From: an uncultured Alphaproteobacteria bacterium
GTDB lineage: Bacteria > Pseudomonadota > Alphaproteobacteria > Bin95
Direction: 5' to 3'
Assembly: GCA_937891825.1 (NCBI GenBank)
Contig: CALAHN010000136.1
Span: forward strand, 1-64,000
Length of the DNA: 64,000 bases
The translations under genes and the position numbers were made by a program. This document shows, in pieces, positions 47,101-56,533 of the stretch; the first letter of the stretch is position 1; each line of letters begins with the position of its first letter. The notes beneath the pieces are model-generated. The model saw nothing but the letters and a program-made list of their open reading frames with translations, was not told the DNA's origin and ran no database searches.

Positions 47101-47279
47101 TGCCATTGGCGAACCCCGGGAACCGCGCCGAAATCGCTCCGCGCAATACGGCGCTCCATCGGCGCAAGCGCGCGCGCAATCTGGCAATTCTGCTGGCGCT
47201 CGCGGCGTTGATCGCGATCTTCTATCTCGTGACCATCGTGCGCATTCAAAGCGGCATGGCCGCGGGCGGCGTGTCGTGA
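47100..47279 (+). CDS. Small single-span membrane protein, CoxF-like
   Basis: 59 residues. The ATG at 47100 overlaps the ctaB stop by 1 nt, and its TGA overlaps the ctaG GTG start by 4 nt (GTGA), so it is translationally coupled on both sides. A basic N-terminal half (TALHRRKRARN) precedes one membrane helix (LAILLALAALIAIFYLVTI) and a short tail, giving an N-in topology by the positive-inside rule. Proteins of this size and place are known in alphaproteobacterial oxidase operons (coxF/CtaG-preceding gene) and are thought to act in assembly; function is not established. Easily missed because of its length. Confidence 0.75.
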   Translation: MPLANPGNRAEIAPRNTALHRRKRARNLAILLALAALIAIFYLVTIVRIQSGMAAGGVS

Positions 47280-47845
47280 GCCGCGAGGCCGTCACAGCCC
47301 GCAATCGCAGCCTTGGCTATGTGCTCGCCAGCGTCGTCGTCCTGATGGTCGGCCTGGCCTATGCCTCGGTCCCGCTCTACGATCTGTTCTGCCGCGTGAC
47401 CGGCTATGGCGGCACGACCCAGCGCGCCGACGCGGCGCCCAGCGCCGCCGCCGCCCGGACGATGACCGTGCGCTTCAACGCCGATGTCGATCCCAATCTG
47501 CCGTGGCGCTTCTATCCGGTCGTCAATGCGGTGAACGTGCATGTCGGCGAGGAAAAGCTGGCGTTCTTTCAGGCGGTGAATGATGCGTCGGTTCCCGTTA
47601 CCGGCACGGCGGTCTTCAACGTGACGCCGCAGAAGGCCGGGGCCTACTTCAACAAGATCCAGTGCTTCTGCTTCGACAAGCAGGTGCTGCAGCCCGGCCA
47701 GACCATGGATTTCCCGGTCAGTTTCTTCGTCGATCCCGACATTGCGTCCGATCCGAACCTGGATGACGTGAAAACCATCACATTGTCCTATACCTTCTTC
47801 ACCGCCCGTGAGGCCGACGCGCCGCGCGCGGCCTTACAGAACTAA
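47276..47845 (+). CDS. ctaG: Cytochrome oxidase copper chaperone CtaG (Cox11)
   Basis: 189 residues from the GTG at 47276, coupled to the preceding small gene. One N-terminal membrane helix (YVLASVVVLMVGLAYASVPLY) with the LFCRVTGYGGT segment, then an Ig-like domain with the copper-binding CFCF pair (KIQCFCFDKQ). It inserts copper into the CuB site of subunit I on the periplasmic side. All conserved cysteines are there (LFC, CFCF). Followed by ctaE after 36 nt. Typical Cox11 length. Confidence 0.95.
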   Translation: MSREAVTARNRSLGYVLASVVVLMVGLAYASVPLYDLFCRVTGYGGTTQRADAAPSAAAARTMTVRFNADVDPNLPWRFYPVVNAVNVHVGEEKLAFFQAVNDASVPVTGTAVFNVTPQKAGAYFNKIQCFCFDKQVLQPGQTMDFPVSFFVDPDIASDPNLDDVKTITLSYTFFTAREADAPRAALQN

Positions 47846-47881
47846 CCGGCACGCAACCCGCCGCCTTGAGGAGCCGACCCG

Positions 47882-48679
47882 ATGGCCGATAGTCACGCAG
47901 TAGCCAAGCAACCGTTCCACTTGGTCGATCCAAGCCCGTGGCCGCTGTTCGGCGCGCTCGCGGCGCTGCTGCTGGCCTCCGGCGCGCTCGTCGTCATGCG
48001 CATGGACAATTACTGGCTCCTGGCGCTCGGCGTGCTGAGCGTGATCGGCGTCATGATCGGCTGGTGGCGCGACGTCATCAAGGAAGCGGAGCATCAGGGC
48101 CATCACACCAAGGCGGTGCAGATCGGCCTGCGCTATGGCATGGCGCTGTTTATCGCGTCGGAGGTGATGTTCTTCTCGGCGTTCTTCTGGGCCTATTTCG
48201 ACGCCAGCCTCTATCCGAAGGAAGCGACCGGCTTCCAATGGCCGCCGGTCGGCGTCGAAACCTTCGACGCCTTCGATCTGCCGCTGCTCAACACGATGAT
48301 CCTGTTGCTCTCCGGCTGCACGGTCACCTGGGCGCACCATGCGCTGCTGCACGGCAACCGCAAGGATTTCATCACCGGGCTGGCGTTGACGGTGCTGCTC
48401 GGCATGTTCTTCACGGCGCTGCAGGCGTTCGAATACAGCCACGCGGCGTTCGGCTTGCGGGAAGGCATTTATCCCTCGACCTTCTACATGGCGACGGGCT
48501 TCCATGGCTTCCATGTGCTGATCGGCACGATCTTCCTGGCGGTCTGCCTGTTCCGCGGCATGAACGGCCACTTCAAGTCCGACCAGCATTTCGGCTTCGA
48601 AGCTGCGGCCTGGTATTGGCATTTCGTCGACGTGGTCTGGCTGTTCCTGTTTGTCTGTGTCTACATCTGGGGCGGCTGA
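47882..48679 (+). CDS. ctaE: Cytochrome c oxidase subunit III
   Basis: 265 residues with seven membrane helices. AVAKQPFHLVDPSPWP is the conserved N-terminus, and EVMFFSAFFWAYFDASL holds the conserved Glu of the proton-uptake region; YWHFVDVVWLFLF ends the protein. It stabilises subunit I and sustains proton pumping. It binds no metal. GAGGAGCC precedes the ATG. The downstream DUF983 gene starts 13 nt later. Confidence 0.95.
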   Translation: MADSHAVAKQPFHLVDPSPWPLFGALAALLLASGALVVMRMDNYWLLALGVLSVIGVMIGWWRDVIKEAEHQGHHTKAVQIGLRYGMALFIASEVMFFSAFFWAYFDASLYPKEATGFQWPPVGVETFDAFDLPLLNTMILLLSGCTVTWAHHALLHGNRKDFITGLALTVLLGMFFTALQAFEYSHAAFGLREGIYPSTFYMATGFHGFHVLIGTIFLAVCLFRGMNGHFKSDQHFGFEAAAWYWHFVDVVWLFLFVCVYIWGG

Positions 48680-48692
48680 GGGGGCGGCCGCC

Positions 48693-49010
48693 ATGGCGGC
48701 CCGCTGCCCGCGCTGCCACGAAGGCAAGCTCTTCGCCGGATTGCTGGAGATCACGCCGACCTGTCCGGTCTGCGGGCTCGATCTCAGCGCCCATGACGCC
48801 GCCGACGGCCCGGCGGTCTTCGTGATCTTTATCGTCGGCGCGCTCTCGGTCATCGGCGCGCTGACCTTCGAAGCCATCGCCTCGCCGCCTTACTGGATGC
48901 ATTTCGCGATCTGGCCCGTCGTCGTGATCGCGGCGACCCTCGGCCTGCTGCGGCCGCTGAAAGCCAAGTTCGTCGAGATCCAGTATCGCCGCCGGTCGAC
49001 CCAGCTTTAG
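48693..49010 (+). CDS. DUF983 family membrane protein
   Basis: 105 residues from the ATG at 48693 (GGGGGCGG upstream); the longer frame from 48651 would overlap ctaE by 29 nt and adds a tail without family similarity. Two CxxC pairs (ARCPRC and PTCPVC) form a probable zinc or copper site in the cytoplasmic N-terminal part, followed by two membrane helices (VFVIFIVGALSVIGAL and MHFAIWPVVVIAATLG). It is common next to oxidase subunit III in alphaproteobacteria; role unknown, possibly in assembly. Ends 23 nt before the SURF1 gene. Confidence 0.85.
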   Translation: MAARCPRCHEGKLFAGLLEITPTCPVCGLDLSAHDAADGPAVFVIFIVGALSVIGALTFEAIASPPYWMHFAIWPVVVIAATLGLLRPLKAKFVEIQYRRRSTQL

Positions 49011-49033
49011 CGGTCGAACGGGCGCCGAAGCAC

Positions 49034-49732
49034 ATGCCCATCCGCAAGACCGTCGCAGTCGTCGCCGTGCTCGGCGCGTTCGCCGTGCTGGTCGGGCTCG
49101 GCCTCTGGCAACTGGATCGCCGCGCCTGGAAGCAGGAGCGGATTGCGGCCGCGGCCGCGGGGCTCGAGGCGGCGCCCTTGGCGCTGGCGGAAGCCGCGCC
49201 CGATCCCGGCGCGGTCTGGCGGCGCGCCGCCCTGACGGCGACGACCATCCCCGCCGGCAGGGTCGAAATCGGCCCCAAGACCGTTCAAGGCAAGGTCGGC
49301 ATGGACCATGCGCTCCCGGCCCGCCTGGCCAATGGCGATATCGTGATTGTCGTGCTGGGCTTCGTCGCAAACGATGCGCCGGCCTCAACGCGGCCGACGC
49401 CGCCCGATGGCCACTTCGCCGCCGCCGGCGTTCTGACCCGTCCGGAGCGGCCCTCGCGCATGATGCCGGACAATCGCCCACCCGATAGCTGGCTCTGGCT
49501 GGAGCCGCGCGCCATTGCGGCGGCGGCGGGCCTCGACCCGGATCGGACGTCGCCCCTGGCCCTCCGGCTGGAGCCGCCATGGCCCGGTTTCCAGGGCGAG
49601 GCCGTTCGCCCTAATCTCCCGGACAATCACCTGCAATATGCCTTTACCTGGTTCGGACTGGCGGGCGCATTGGCCGGCGTCGCCGCCATCGGAGTCTGGC
49701 GGCGGCGGCGGCCGGGTCAGCGTCAGCCGTAG
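49034..49732 (+). CDS. surf1: SURF1 family protein, haem-copper oxidase assembly
   Basis: 232 residues. Two membrane helices flank a periplasmic domain: TVAVVAVLGAFAVLVGLGLWQLDR (with the conserved LGxWQxxR) at the start and YAFTWFGLAGALAGVAA near the end, which contains the family's HLQYAxTWF motif. It binds haem A and helps insert it into subunit I. It is the last gene of the oxidase operon and overlaps the convergent aminopeptidase gene by 10 bp. Typical size, no damage seen. Confidence 0.93.
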   Translation: MPIRKTVAVVAVLGAFAVLVGLGLWQLDRRAWKQERIAAAAAGLEAAPLALAEAAPDPGAVWRRAALTATTIPAGRVEIGPKTVQGKVGMDHALPARLANGDIVIVVLGFVANDAPASTRPTPPDGHFAAAGVLTRPERPSRMMPDNRPPDSWLWLEPRAIAAAAGLDPDRTSPLALRLEPPWPGFQGEAVRPNLPDNHLQYAFTWFGLAGALAGVAAIGVWRRRRPGQRQP

Positions 49733-51099
49733 CGCCGCCGCAGCATTTCGAACAGCGCGTGGGCGGACTGGGTTTCGCCGCCTTGCGGCCGGCCGGGCGT
49801 GGTCGCCTGGTTCCAGCCCATCATGTCGATATGCGCCCAGGGGGCCGTATCCTCGGCGAAGGCATGGAGGTAGAGCGCCGCCGTGATCGCGCCGCCGAAG
49901 CCGCCCGAGGAGACGTTATTCAGGTCCGCGACCTCGCTGTCGAGCATCTTCTTGTAGGGCTGATGCAGCGGCAGCCGCCACAGGGGATCGTCGGCGGCGA
50001 GGCCGGCCGCCAGGATGTCGTTCGCCAGCGCATCGTCGTTCGCGAACAGCGCCGGCAAGCTCGGCCCAAGGGCGACGCGGGCGGCGCCGGTCAGGGTGGC
50101 GCAGTCGATGACGACGTCGGGCTTGTCCTCCATGGCGAGCGTCAGCGCGTCGCAGAGGACGAGGCGGCCTTCGGCGTCGGTATTGCCGATTTCGACCGTC
50201 AGCCCCTTCCGGGTCGTGATCACGTCGCGCGGCCGGAAGGCATTGCCGGAAACGCTGTTCTCAACGGCGGGGATCAGCACGCGCAGGCGGACATTCAGGC
50301 CCGTTCCCATGATCATCGCCGCGACCGCCAGGACATTGGCGGCGCCGCCCATGTCCTTCTTCATGTTCAGCATGCCGGTCGCCGGCTTGAGGTCGAGGCC
50401 GCCGGTATCGAAGCAGACGCCCTTGCCGACCAGCGTCACTTTCGGCGCGGCTGCGTCGCCCCAGGTCATGTCGATCAGCCGCGGCGCCCGGTCGCTGGCG
50501 CGGCCGACGGCGTGGATGGTCGGGAAATTCTGTTTCAACAGATCGTCGCCGACCGTGATCTTGATTTTCGCCTTATGGGTCTTCGCCAGCGCTTTCGCCG
50601 CGGCCGCCAGTTCTTCAGGCCCCATGTCGTTGGCCGGCGTATTGATGAGATCGCGGCCGAGCGCCACGCCGGCGACGATCGCCTCCGCCAGGCCCCGGTC
50701 GGCGCCCTTCGGCCAGACCAGCCTGGCCTTGCCGCGCGGCTTCTTGGCATAGCGGTCGAAGGCGTAGGCCCCGAGCGCCCAGGCGACCGCCGCCCGCGTC
50801 GCCTGAGCCGAGGTCAACGGCGTGCGGATCGCGTAGTCGCCTTCCGGCAAGGCGCGCGAGCCGCCGCCAAGGCCCCAGACGGCATCCAGGTCGGGGACGC
50901 CCAGCGCGGCCGATCCAATGCCGCCCTTGCCGTCCGGGATCAGCGTCTTGGCGCCCGTGCCGGCGTCGAAGCGCACGGCCTTGACCCAGGCCTGCCCGGC
51001 CGCGTCCAGGCTATCGCGCCAAGCCGCGAAGCCGTCCTTCGCGACGACATCGAGCGGGATCGCAGACTTCGAGGACTTCTTGAGGCTATCGAGCGGCAT
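49723..51099 (-). CDS. pepA: Leucyl aminopeptidase, M17 family
   Basis: 458 residues. The two-metal active site is in VGKGVCFDTGGLDLKP (Lys and Asp), MKKDMGGAANV and NTDAEGRLVLCDAL (Asp, Glu, Arg), all family signatures. It removes N-terminal residues from peptides in the cytoplasm. It follows the HAD gene by 20 nt on the minus strand, so it may be the distal end of the transhydrogenase transcript. The C-terminus overlaps the SURF1 gene end by 10 bp in convergent orientation. Confidence 0.95.
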   Translation of the reverse strand: MPLDSLKKSSKSAIPLDVVAKDGFAAWRDSLDAAGQAWVKAVRFDAGTGAKTLIPDGKGGIGSAALGVPDLDAVWGLGGGSRALPEGDYAIRTPLTSAQATRAAVAWALGAYAFDRYAKKPRGKARLVWPKGADRGLAEAIVAGVALGRDLINTPANDMGPEELAAAAKALAKTHKAKIKITVGDDLLKQNFPTIHAVGRASDRAPRLIDMTWGDAAAPKVTLVGKGVCFDTGGLDLKPATGMLNMKKDMGGAANVLAVAAMIMGTGLNVRLRVLIPAVENSVSGNAFRPRDVITTRKGLTVEIGNTDAEGRLVLCDALTLAMEDKPDVVIDCATLTGAARVALGPSLPALFANDDALANDILAAGLAADDPLWRLPLHQPYKKMLDSEVADLNNVSSGGFGGAITAALYLHAFAEDTAPWAHIDMMGWNQATTPGRPQGGETQSAHALFEMLRRRYG

Positions 51100-51119
51100 G
51101 GGTCGGGGGGTCCTTCGGA

Positions 51120-51830
51120 TCAGCTCATTTCAACGGCGGCGGCGAACGCCTGCATGGTGGGGAAGGTCCAGTCGGTCTTCGGCTGGTCGCTGACGGCTTT
51201 CGTCGCGCCGCCGCCCGCGCCTTCGCGCCGGTCGATCCAGCAGGTCGCGAAGCCTTGCCGGGTCGCTTCCTGGTGATCGTGGAACAGAGATTGCGCGACA
51301 TGCAGCACCTTGTCCTTCGCGATGCCGACCTCCGCCAGCCGGTTGGCCATATGGGTAAAGTTCGTCGGGTTCGGCTTGTAGGAGCCGATTTCCTGGGCGG
51401 TGAAGACATAATCGAACGGCGCTTCCAGGCGCTTGGCGCTTTCGCAGAAACTGGCGACATCGACATTCGACAGGATCACCAGCTTGAAATGCCGCTTGAG
51501 TTGGACGAGCGCCGCGGCGCTGTCGGGAAAGGGCGGCCACTGGGGCACGGACCCGCCGAAGGCCGCCGCCTCCTCGGGCGTCGCTTCGGCGCCGAGGCGC
51601 AAGGCAAGATCGGGGAACAGGTCCGCCAGCAGGCGGGGATAGAGTTTTGCCGGCGTCGCCGCCTGGGCGGCCGATTCGACTTCGCCGAAGGCCGCGAGCG
51701 CCGTGTCGCGGTCGATGCCGATGTCGGTCCTGAGCAGCCAGGGCTGCATGCCCTTCCAGATCCCGGTCTCCCAGTCGATCAGGGTGCCGTAGCAATCGAA
51801 GGACAGGGCCTCGAAGTCTTTAAAGTTCAT
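51120..51830 (-). CDS. Haloacid dehalogenase type II (HAD superfamily)
   Basis: 236 residues. FDCYGTLIDWE puts the nucleophilic Asp at residue 12; ILSNVD is motif II and GSYKPNP with the lysine is motif III, while the acidic pair follows further on. Type II enzymes hydrolyse L-2-haloacids via an Asp ester; related members act on other small substrates. Four nt separate it from pntB, hence shared transcription is likely, but I see no functional link to NADPH supply. The 'FDCYGTLIDW' start is characteristic of the type II branch. Substrate not proven. Confidence 0.85.
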   Translation of the reverse strand: MNFKDFEALSFDCYGTLIDWETGIWKGMQPWLLRTDIGIDRDTALAAFGEVESAAQAATPAKLYPRLLADLFPDLALRLGAEATPEEAAAFGGSVPQWPPFPDSAAALVQLKRHFKLVILSNVDVASFCESAKRLEAPFDYVFTAQEIGSYKPNPTNFTHMANRLAEVGIAKDKVLHVAQSLFHDHQEATRQGFATCWIDRREGAGGGATKAVSDQPKTDWTFPTMQAFAAAVEMS

Positions 51831-51834
51831 GGGT

Positions 51835-53226
51835 CTAGAACGCTTTCACGATATCTTCGCACATGGTCTTGGCGTCGCCGAACAGCATCATGGTATTATC
51901 ATTGTAGAACAGGGGATTGTCGACGCCCGCATAGCCCGTCGCCATGGAGCGTTTGACGAACATGACCATGCCGGAGCGTTCCACGTCCAGCACCGGCATG
52001 CCGTAGATCGGGCTTGAGGGATCGTTCTTGGCGGATGGGTTCGTCGTGTCGTTCGCCCCGATCACGAAGGCCACGTCGTTCGTGGCGAAGTCGCGGTTGA
52101 TGTCGTCCATCTCCACAACGTCCTCATAGGGCACGTTCGCTTCGGCCAGCAGCACGTTCATGTGGCCGGGCATCCGGCCCGCGACCGGGTGAATGGCGTA
52201 ACGCACGCGCACGCCTTCCCGCTTCAGCAGGTCGACCATCTCACGCAGGGCATGCTGCGCCTGGGCGACCGCCATGCCGTAGCCCGGCACTATGATGACC
52301 GAGCCGGCATTGCGCAGCATGAAAGCCGCGTCGTCGGCATTGCCGCTCTTGACCGTGCCGGCGGGCGCGGCGGCGCCAGGCCCAGCATGGGCCGTCTCGC
52401 CGCCGAAGCCGCCTAGCAGGACCGAGATCAGGTCGCGGTTCATGCCCTTGCACATGATGTAGGACAGAATGCCGCCCGACGCCCCGACCAGCGCGCCGGT
52501 CACGATCAGCAGCGGATTGTCGAGCGTGAACCCGATGCCGCAGGACGCCCAGCCGGACAGCGAGTTCAGGACCGAAATCACCACCGGCATGTCGGCCCCG
52601 CCGATCGGCAGCACGACCATGGCGCCCCAGACCAGGAACAGCGCCGTCATGCCCCAGAACGCGCCCTCGCTGCCCCAGCCCGCGAAGGCCAGGGTCGCGA
52701 AGACGGCGGTGAGGCCAAGCAGGCCGTTGACCGCCCGCTGGCCTGGGAACACCAGCGGACTGCCGGTCATCAGGCCCTGCAGCTTGGCGAAGGCGACGAT
52801 GGAGCCGGTGAACGTTACGGCGCCGATCAACGCGGAGAGCGCGATCTCGATCAGCGCCTGCAAGCCCATGGCTGCGCCGGACGACATGCCATACAGCGAG
52901 GGATCGTGCAGCGTCGCGCCGGAGATCAGCACGGCCGCCAGGCCGACGAAGCTGTTGAAGATCGCGACCATCTGCGGCAGGTCGGTGATCTTCACCTTGA
53001 GCGCGATGAAGGCGCCGATGGCCCCGCCGATGACGATGCCGGCGAACACGAACAGCCATGTGGATATCTGCGGCAGCAGCAGGGTCGCGGCGCCTGCGAT
53101 CGCCATGCCGACGATGCCGATCAGGTTGCCGGTGCGCGCCGTCTCCGGGCTGGCGAGCCCGCGGATCGCCAGAACGAAGCAGATCGCTGAGACGAGATAG
53201 GCGTATGAGGTGAAATCGCCGTTCAT
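51835..53226 (-). CDS. pntB: NAD(P) transhydrogenase beta subunit
   Basis: 463 residues. Nine membrane helices (domain II part) begin [22 protein letters not shown] and end before the NADP-binding domain III, which has [13 protein letters not shown] and GANDTTNP motifs. Using the proton gradient, the complex reduces NADP with NADH. Start overlaps pntAB by 4 nt. The arrangement of three separate genes is typical of alphaproteobacteria such as Rhodospirillum. Confidence 0.96.
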   Translation of the reverse strand: MNGDFTSYAYLVSAICFVLAIRGLASPETARTGNLIGIVGMAIAGAATLLLPQISTWLFVFAGIVIGGAIGAFIALKVKITDLPQMVAIFNSFVGLAAVLISGATLHDPSLYGMSSGAAMGLQALIEIALSALIGAVTFTGSIVAFAKLQGLMTGSPLVFPGQRAVNGLLGLTAVFATLAFAGWGSEGAFWGMTALFLVWGAMVVLPIGGADMPVVISVLNSLSGWASCGIGFTLDNPLLIVTGALVGASGGILSYIMCKGMNRDLISVLLGGFGGETAHAGPGAAAPAGTVKSGNADDAAFMLRNAGSVIIVPGYGMAVAQAQHALREMVDLLKREGVRVRYAIHPVAGRMPGHMNVLLAEANVPYEDVVEMDDINRDFATNDVAFVIGANDTTNPSAKNDPSSPIYGMPVLDVERSGMVMFVKRSMATGYAGVDNPLFYNDNTMMLFGDAKTMCEDIVKAF

Positions 53227-53672
53227 CGCGCCGCCCCCGTCTTGGCCTTCGTCTTGAACATCGCCAGCATGCGGTGGGTGATGATGAAGCCGCCGAAGAT
53301 ATTGATCGCCGCCAGGATGATCGCGGCGAAGCCCATCAACTTCGAGACGCCGAGGAGCGCCGGGCCGGCCGCCACCATCGCGCCCAGGATAACCACCCCG
53401 GAAATCGCGTTGGCGACCGACATCAAGGGCGCATGCAGCGCCGGCGTGACTTTCCAGACGACGTAGTAGCCGACGAAACAGGCGAGGGCGAAAACGGTCA
53501 GCCCGAAAATCATCGGGTCGGCCCCGAGGATGCCGGAGTTGGAATCGAGCGCGGTCGCCTGATTGGCGAGCGACGCGGACTCATTGGCGAGGCGCTGGGC
53601 TTCCGCCGCCAGATCGTTCATCCGGTTGGCGATGCCGGCCGCATCGTTCGCGATATCCGTGGGATTGCTCAT
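53223..53672 (-). CDS. pntAB: NAD(P) transhydrogenase alpha subunit, membrane part
   Basis: 149 residues. A variable N-terminal helical part ([17 protein letters not shown]-like) precedes about four membrane helices ([54 protein letters not shown]). It corresponds to the C-terminal membrane segment of the fused E. coli PntA. Overlaps pntAA and pntB by 4 nt each, supporting strict co-translation of the three subunits. Confidence 0.94.
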   Translation of the reverse strand: MSNPTDIANDAAGIANRMNDLAAEAQRLANESASLANQATALDSNSGILGADPMIFGLTVFALACFVGYYVVWKVTPALHAPLMSVANAISGVVILGAMVAAGPALLGVSKLMGFAAIILAAINIFGGFIITHRMLAMFKTKAKTGAAR

Positions 53673-54808
53673 GGGGTCTGGCCTTCCTTGGGCGCGAGTT
53701 GCGGGTGAACGACGGCGCCGCCGCGCGCGATCAGCGCGCCCTTGACGATCTCATCGTCCCAGTTGACGGCGAGCGCCTTGGCCTCCGCGTCGATCAACGG
53801 CGTCAGGAAGTTCACGACGTTGCGGGCATAGAGGTTGCTGGCGTCATAGGCGACCGCGCTTGGCAGGTCGGACTGGCCGATGATCGACACGCCGCCGACA
53901 TCGACGGTCTCGCCCGAGATCGAGCCTTCGACATTGCCGCCCGAGGACGCCGCCAGATCGATCAGGATCGAGCCAGGGCGCATCGCCGCTATCATGTCGG
54001 CGGGAACAAGGCGCGGCGCGGCGCGGCCGGGGATCTGCGCTGTCGTGATGCAGATGTCGGTGCGCGCCAGGGTTTCCTGCAGTTTCGCGGCCTGCCGGCG
54101 CTTGTAATCCTCGCTCATTTCCTTGGCGTAGCCGCCGGCGCCGTCGCCGGACTCGGCGGCCTCGACGGTGACGAAGGTCGCGCCCAGGCTTTCGACCTGC
54201 TCGCGGGCGGCGTCGCGGACGTCCATGGCGGATACGACCGCGCCGAGCCGCCGCGCCGTCGCGATCGCCTGCAGGCCCGCGACGCCGGCGCCCAGCACCA
54301 GAACCCGCGCCGGCGAAACCGTGCCCGCCGCAGTCACCATCATCGGAAAGGCCCGCTTGAAGCGGCTGGCGGCATGGATGACCGCGGCATATCCGGCGAG
54401 GTTGGCCTGGCTCGACAGCGCGTCCATGGTCTGGGCGCGGCTGATGCGCGGCACGAATTCAAAGGTGAAGGCGGCGACGCCGGCGGCGGCATAGGCCTCG
54501 ATCCGGGCGCGGTCGCTATGGGGATCGAGCAATCCGAGCAGTACGGCGTCGGGCCGCATCCTGGCGACCAGCTCCGGCGCCGGCGGGCGGACGCAGGCGA
54601 CGATATCCGCCGTGCTCCATCCGGTTTCGGCATCGACGATCGCGGCATCGACGGCGGCGTAAGCTGCATCGGGCAGATCGGCCCCCGCCCCTGCGTCGGT
54701 TTCAATTGCGACAGAGAGGCCGGTCGGCGACAGGCGTTTGATCGCGTCCGGCGTCAGCGCCACGCGGCGCTCGCCCGTCAGGGTTTCTTTTGGCGCGAAT
54801 AGCAGCAT
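53669..54808 (-). CDS. pntAA: NAD(P) transhydrogenase alpha subunit, NAD-binding part
   Basis: 379 residues, the soluble domain [17 protein letters not shown] is the start shared with alanine dehydrogenase, and [22 protein letters not shown] is the NAD-binding Rossmann motif. [13 protein letters not shown] and [14 protein letters not shown] are conserved around the nicotinamide. It faces the cytoplasm and binds NADH for hydride transfer to the beta subunit. First gene of the run; a short gap upstream separates it from the divergently unrelated, same-strand SDHAF4-like gene. Confidence 0.95.
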   Translation of the reverse strand: MLLFAPKETLTGERRVALTPDAIKRLSPTGLSVAIETDAGAGADLPDAAYAAVDAAIVDAETGWSTADIVACVRPPAPELVARMRPDAVLLGLLDPHSDRARIEAYAAAGVAAFTFEFVPRISRAQTMDALSSQANLAGYAAVIHAASRFKRAFPMMVTAAGTVSPARVLVLGAGVAGLQAIATARRLGAVVSAMDVRDAAREQVESLGATFVTVEAAESGDGAGGYAKEMSEDYKRRQAAKLQETLARTDICITTAQIPGRAAPRLVPADMIAAMRPGSILIDLAASSGGNVEGSISGETVDVGGVSIIGQSDLPSAVAYDASNLYARNVVNFLTPLIDAEAKALAVNWDDEIVKGALIARGGAVVHPQLAPKEGQTP

Positions 54809-54880
54809 GACCCCTCCTCCGCTTCCGGAAGAGCACAGTATAGTCCGGCGGCGCTGCGGTACACAGCGGCAAGCGGCGCC

Positions 54881-55069
54881 TCAGAAATCGACGCAGCGTC
54901 CATTGACGGACCAATCGCCGAATCGGGTCGGCTCCGGCCCCTTGGGACCGCCGATTTCCTTGACCGGCTGGACCGCTTGCGGCGGCTGCGGGGCTGTCGG
55001 GTCATCCGCGGGGGGCACGTCGGGCGTCGTGTCGTCGGCTCGGGCGGGCGCTTTGGAATTCTCTGTCAT
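54881..55069 (-). CDS. DUF1674 / SDHAF4-like protein
   Basis: 62 residues from the ATG at 55069. The N-terminal half is disordered (Pro, Asp, Thr-rich) and the C-terminal GGPKGPEPTRFGDW...GRCVDF is the family motif. The mitochondrial SDHAF4 helps mature the flavinated SdhA subunit of complex II. No succinate dehydrogenase gene is in the window. No clear ribosome site precedes the ATG, so translation may start at an upstream ATG at 55183, which would add residues unlike the family. A promoter is shared with the divergent rph within 129 bp. Confidence 0.85.
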   Translation of the reverse strand: MTENSKAPARADDTTPDVPPADDPTAPQPPQAVQPVKEIGGPKGPEPTRFGDWSVNGRCVDF

Positions 55070-55198
55070 GAGGGCGGATTTAAAGGACCGATGCGGCCGC
55101 GCCAAGGTCCCGCGACAATTATTTGTTAGGATATCCGCGGCCGCGCTGGTATCGCTTCGCTTGAGCGGAGCGGGGGCTCTCAACCAGAGGTAGAATTC

Positions 55199-55921
55199 AT
55201 GCGTCCATCAGGCCGGCAAAGCGACGAACTGCGATCCATCGCGCTGGAAACCAATTGGAGCAAGCATGCCGAGGGCGCCTGTCTGGCCCGGTTCGGCGAT
55301 ACCCACGTGCTTTGCACCGCATCGGTCGAAAGTCGTGTGCCGCCGTTCCTCCGGAATTCGGGCCAGGGTTGGGTCACGGCGGAGTATGGCATGCTGCCGC
55401 GCTCGACCCATACCCGCTCCGCCCGCGAGGCGGCGCGCGGCAAGCAATCCGGCCGCACCCAGGAAATTCAGCGCCTGATCGGACGGTCGCTGCGCTCGGT
55501 CACGGACCTCAAGGCCCTTGGCGAAGTCCAGATCAGCATCGACTGCGACGTGCTGCAGGCGGACGGCGGCACCCGGACGGCCGCGATCACCGGCGGCTAC
55601 GTGGCGCTCGCGCTTGCTTGCCGGCATCTCCAGAAGATCGGCGTCGTCAAGCGCGATCCGCTGATCGGCCAGGTCGCGGCGGTCTCCAGCGGCATCTACC
55701 AGGGCGCATGCGTGCTCGATCTGGACTATGCCGAGGATTCGAATGCGGAAGCCGACGCGAATTTCGTGATTACCGGATCGGGCCAATTGGTCGAGGTGCA
55801 GGGCACGGCGGAAGGCGCGCCGTTCAGCCGGGCGCAGTTCGGGACCTTGATGGATCTGGCTGAGGCGGGCATCGGGGAATTGTGCAAGGCCCAGCGCGCG
55901 GCAATTGAAGCAGCCGTGTGA
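55199..55921 (+). CDS. rph: Ribonuclease PH
   Basis: 240 residues. [28 protein letters not shown] starts the family fold (given here in pieces); [17 protein letters not shown] and [14 protein letters not shown] hold the phosphate and RNA contacts. It trims tRNA 3' ends with phosphate. A TAGAG-like ribosome site precedes the ATG. It overlaps rdgB by 1-4 nt, and the rph-rdgB-hemW order is common in alphaproteobacteria. Complete. Confidence 0.97.
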   Translation: MRPSGRQSDELRSIALETNWSKHAEGACLARFGDTHVLCTASVESRVPPFLRNSGQGWVTAEYGMLPRSTHTRSAREAARGKQSGRTQEIQRLIGRSLRSVTDLKALGEVQISIDCDVLQADGGTRTAAITGGYVALALACRHLQKIGVVKRDPLIGQVAAVSSGIYQGACVLDLDYAEDSNAEADANFVITGSGQLVEVQGTAEGAPFSRAQFGTLMDLAEAGIGELCKAQRAAIEAAV

Positions 55922-56532
55922 TGCTGAAGCAGCGGAAACGCCTGGCGGCCGGCGATAAACTGGTCGTCGCCTCCCACAATCCCGGAAAAGTCCGCGAGAT
56001 CGAGGAATTGCTGGCGCCATTTGGCGTCAAAACCCTGGCGGCGTCGGCGCTCGGCTTGCCCGAGCCCGAGGAGACCGGCGATACCTTTGAAGCGAATGCC
56101 CGCCTGAAGGCCGTCGCGGCCGCCGAAGCGAGCGGCTATCCGGCGCTGGCCGACGATTCCGGCTTTTGCGTCGCGGCGCTTGGCGGCGCGCCAGGCATCT
56201 ATTCCGCCCGCTGGGCTGGCCCGGAGAAGGACTTTGCCGTCGCCATGGAACGCCTGAATGCCGAAATGGGCGATGCGGCGGACCGTACCGCCTGGTTCGT
56301 CTGCGCGCTGGCCGTCGCGATCCCCGGCGAACCGCCATTGACCTTCCGGGGCGAAGTTTGGGGTGAGGCGGTCTGGCCGCCGAAGGGGAGCTTCGGTTTC
56401 GGTTATGACCCGATGTTCCGACCCGGCGGGCATTCCCTGACCTTCGGCGAGCTTTCGCCGATCGCCAAGCATGCCATGAGCCATCGCGCGCATGCCTTCC
56501 GGCTGTTCGTCGACGCTTTCCTGAAGCGTTGA
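55921..56532 (+). CDS. rdgB: Non-canonical purine NTP pyrophosphatase (ITPase/XTPase)
   Basis: 203 residues from ATG 55921 (a GTG 3 nt earlier gives the alternative start). [17 protein letters not shown] is the Ham1 N-terminus, [24 protein letters not shown] the catalytic segment (Asp-Ser-Gly), and GFGYDPMF plus SHRAHAF the C-terminal motifs. It removes dITP, XTP and ITP from the nucleotide pool. Translationally coupled to rph; the hemW start is 2 nt after its stop. Confidence 0.96.
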   Translation: MLKQRKRLAAGDKLVVASHNPGKVREIEELLAPFGVKTLAASALGLPEPEETGDTFEANARLKAVAAAEASGYPALADDSGFCVAALGGAPGIYSARWAGPEKDFAVAMERLNAEMGDAADRTAWFVCALAVAIPGEPPLTFRGEVWGEAVWPPKGSFGFGYDPMFRPGGHSLTFGELSPIAKHAMSHRAHAFRLFVDAFLKR

Positions 56533-56533
56533 C

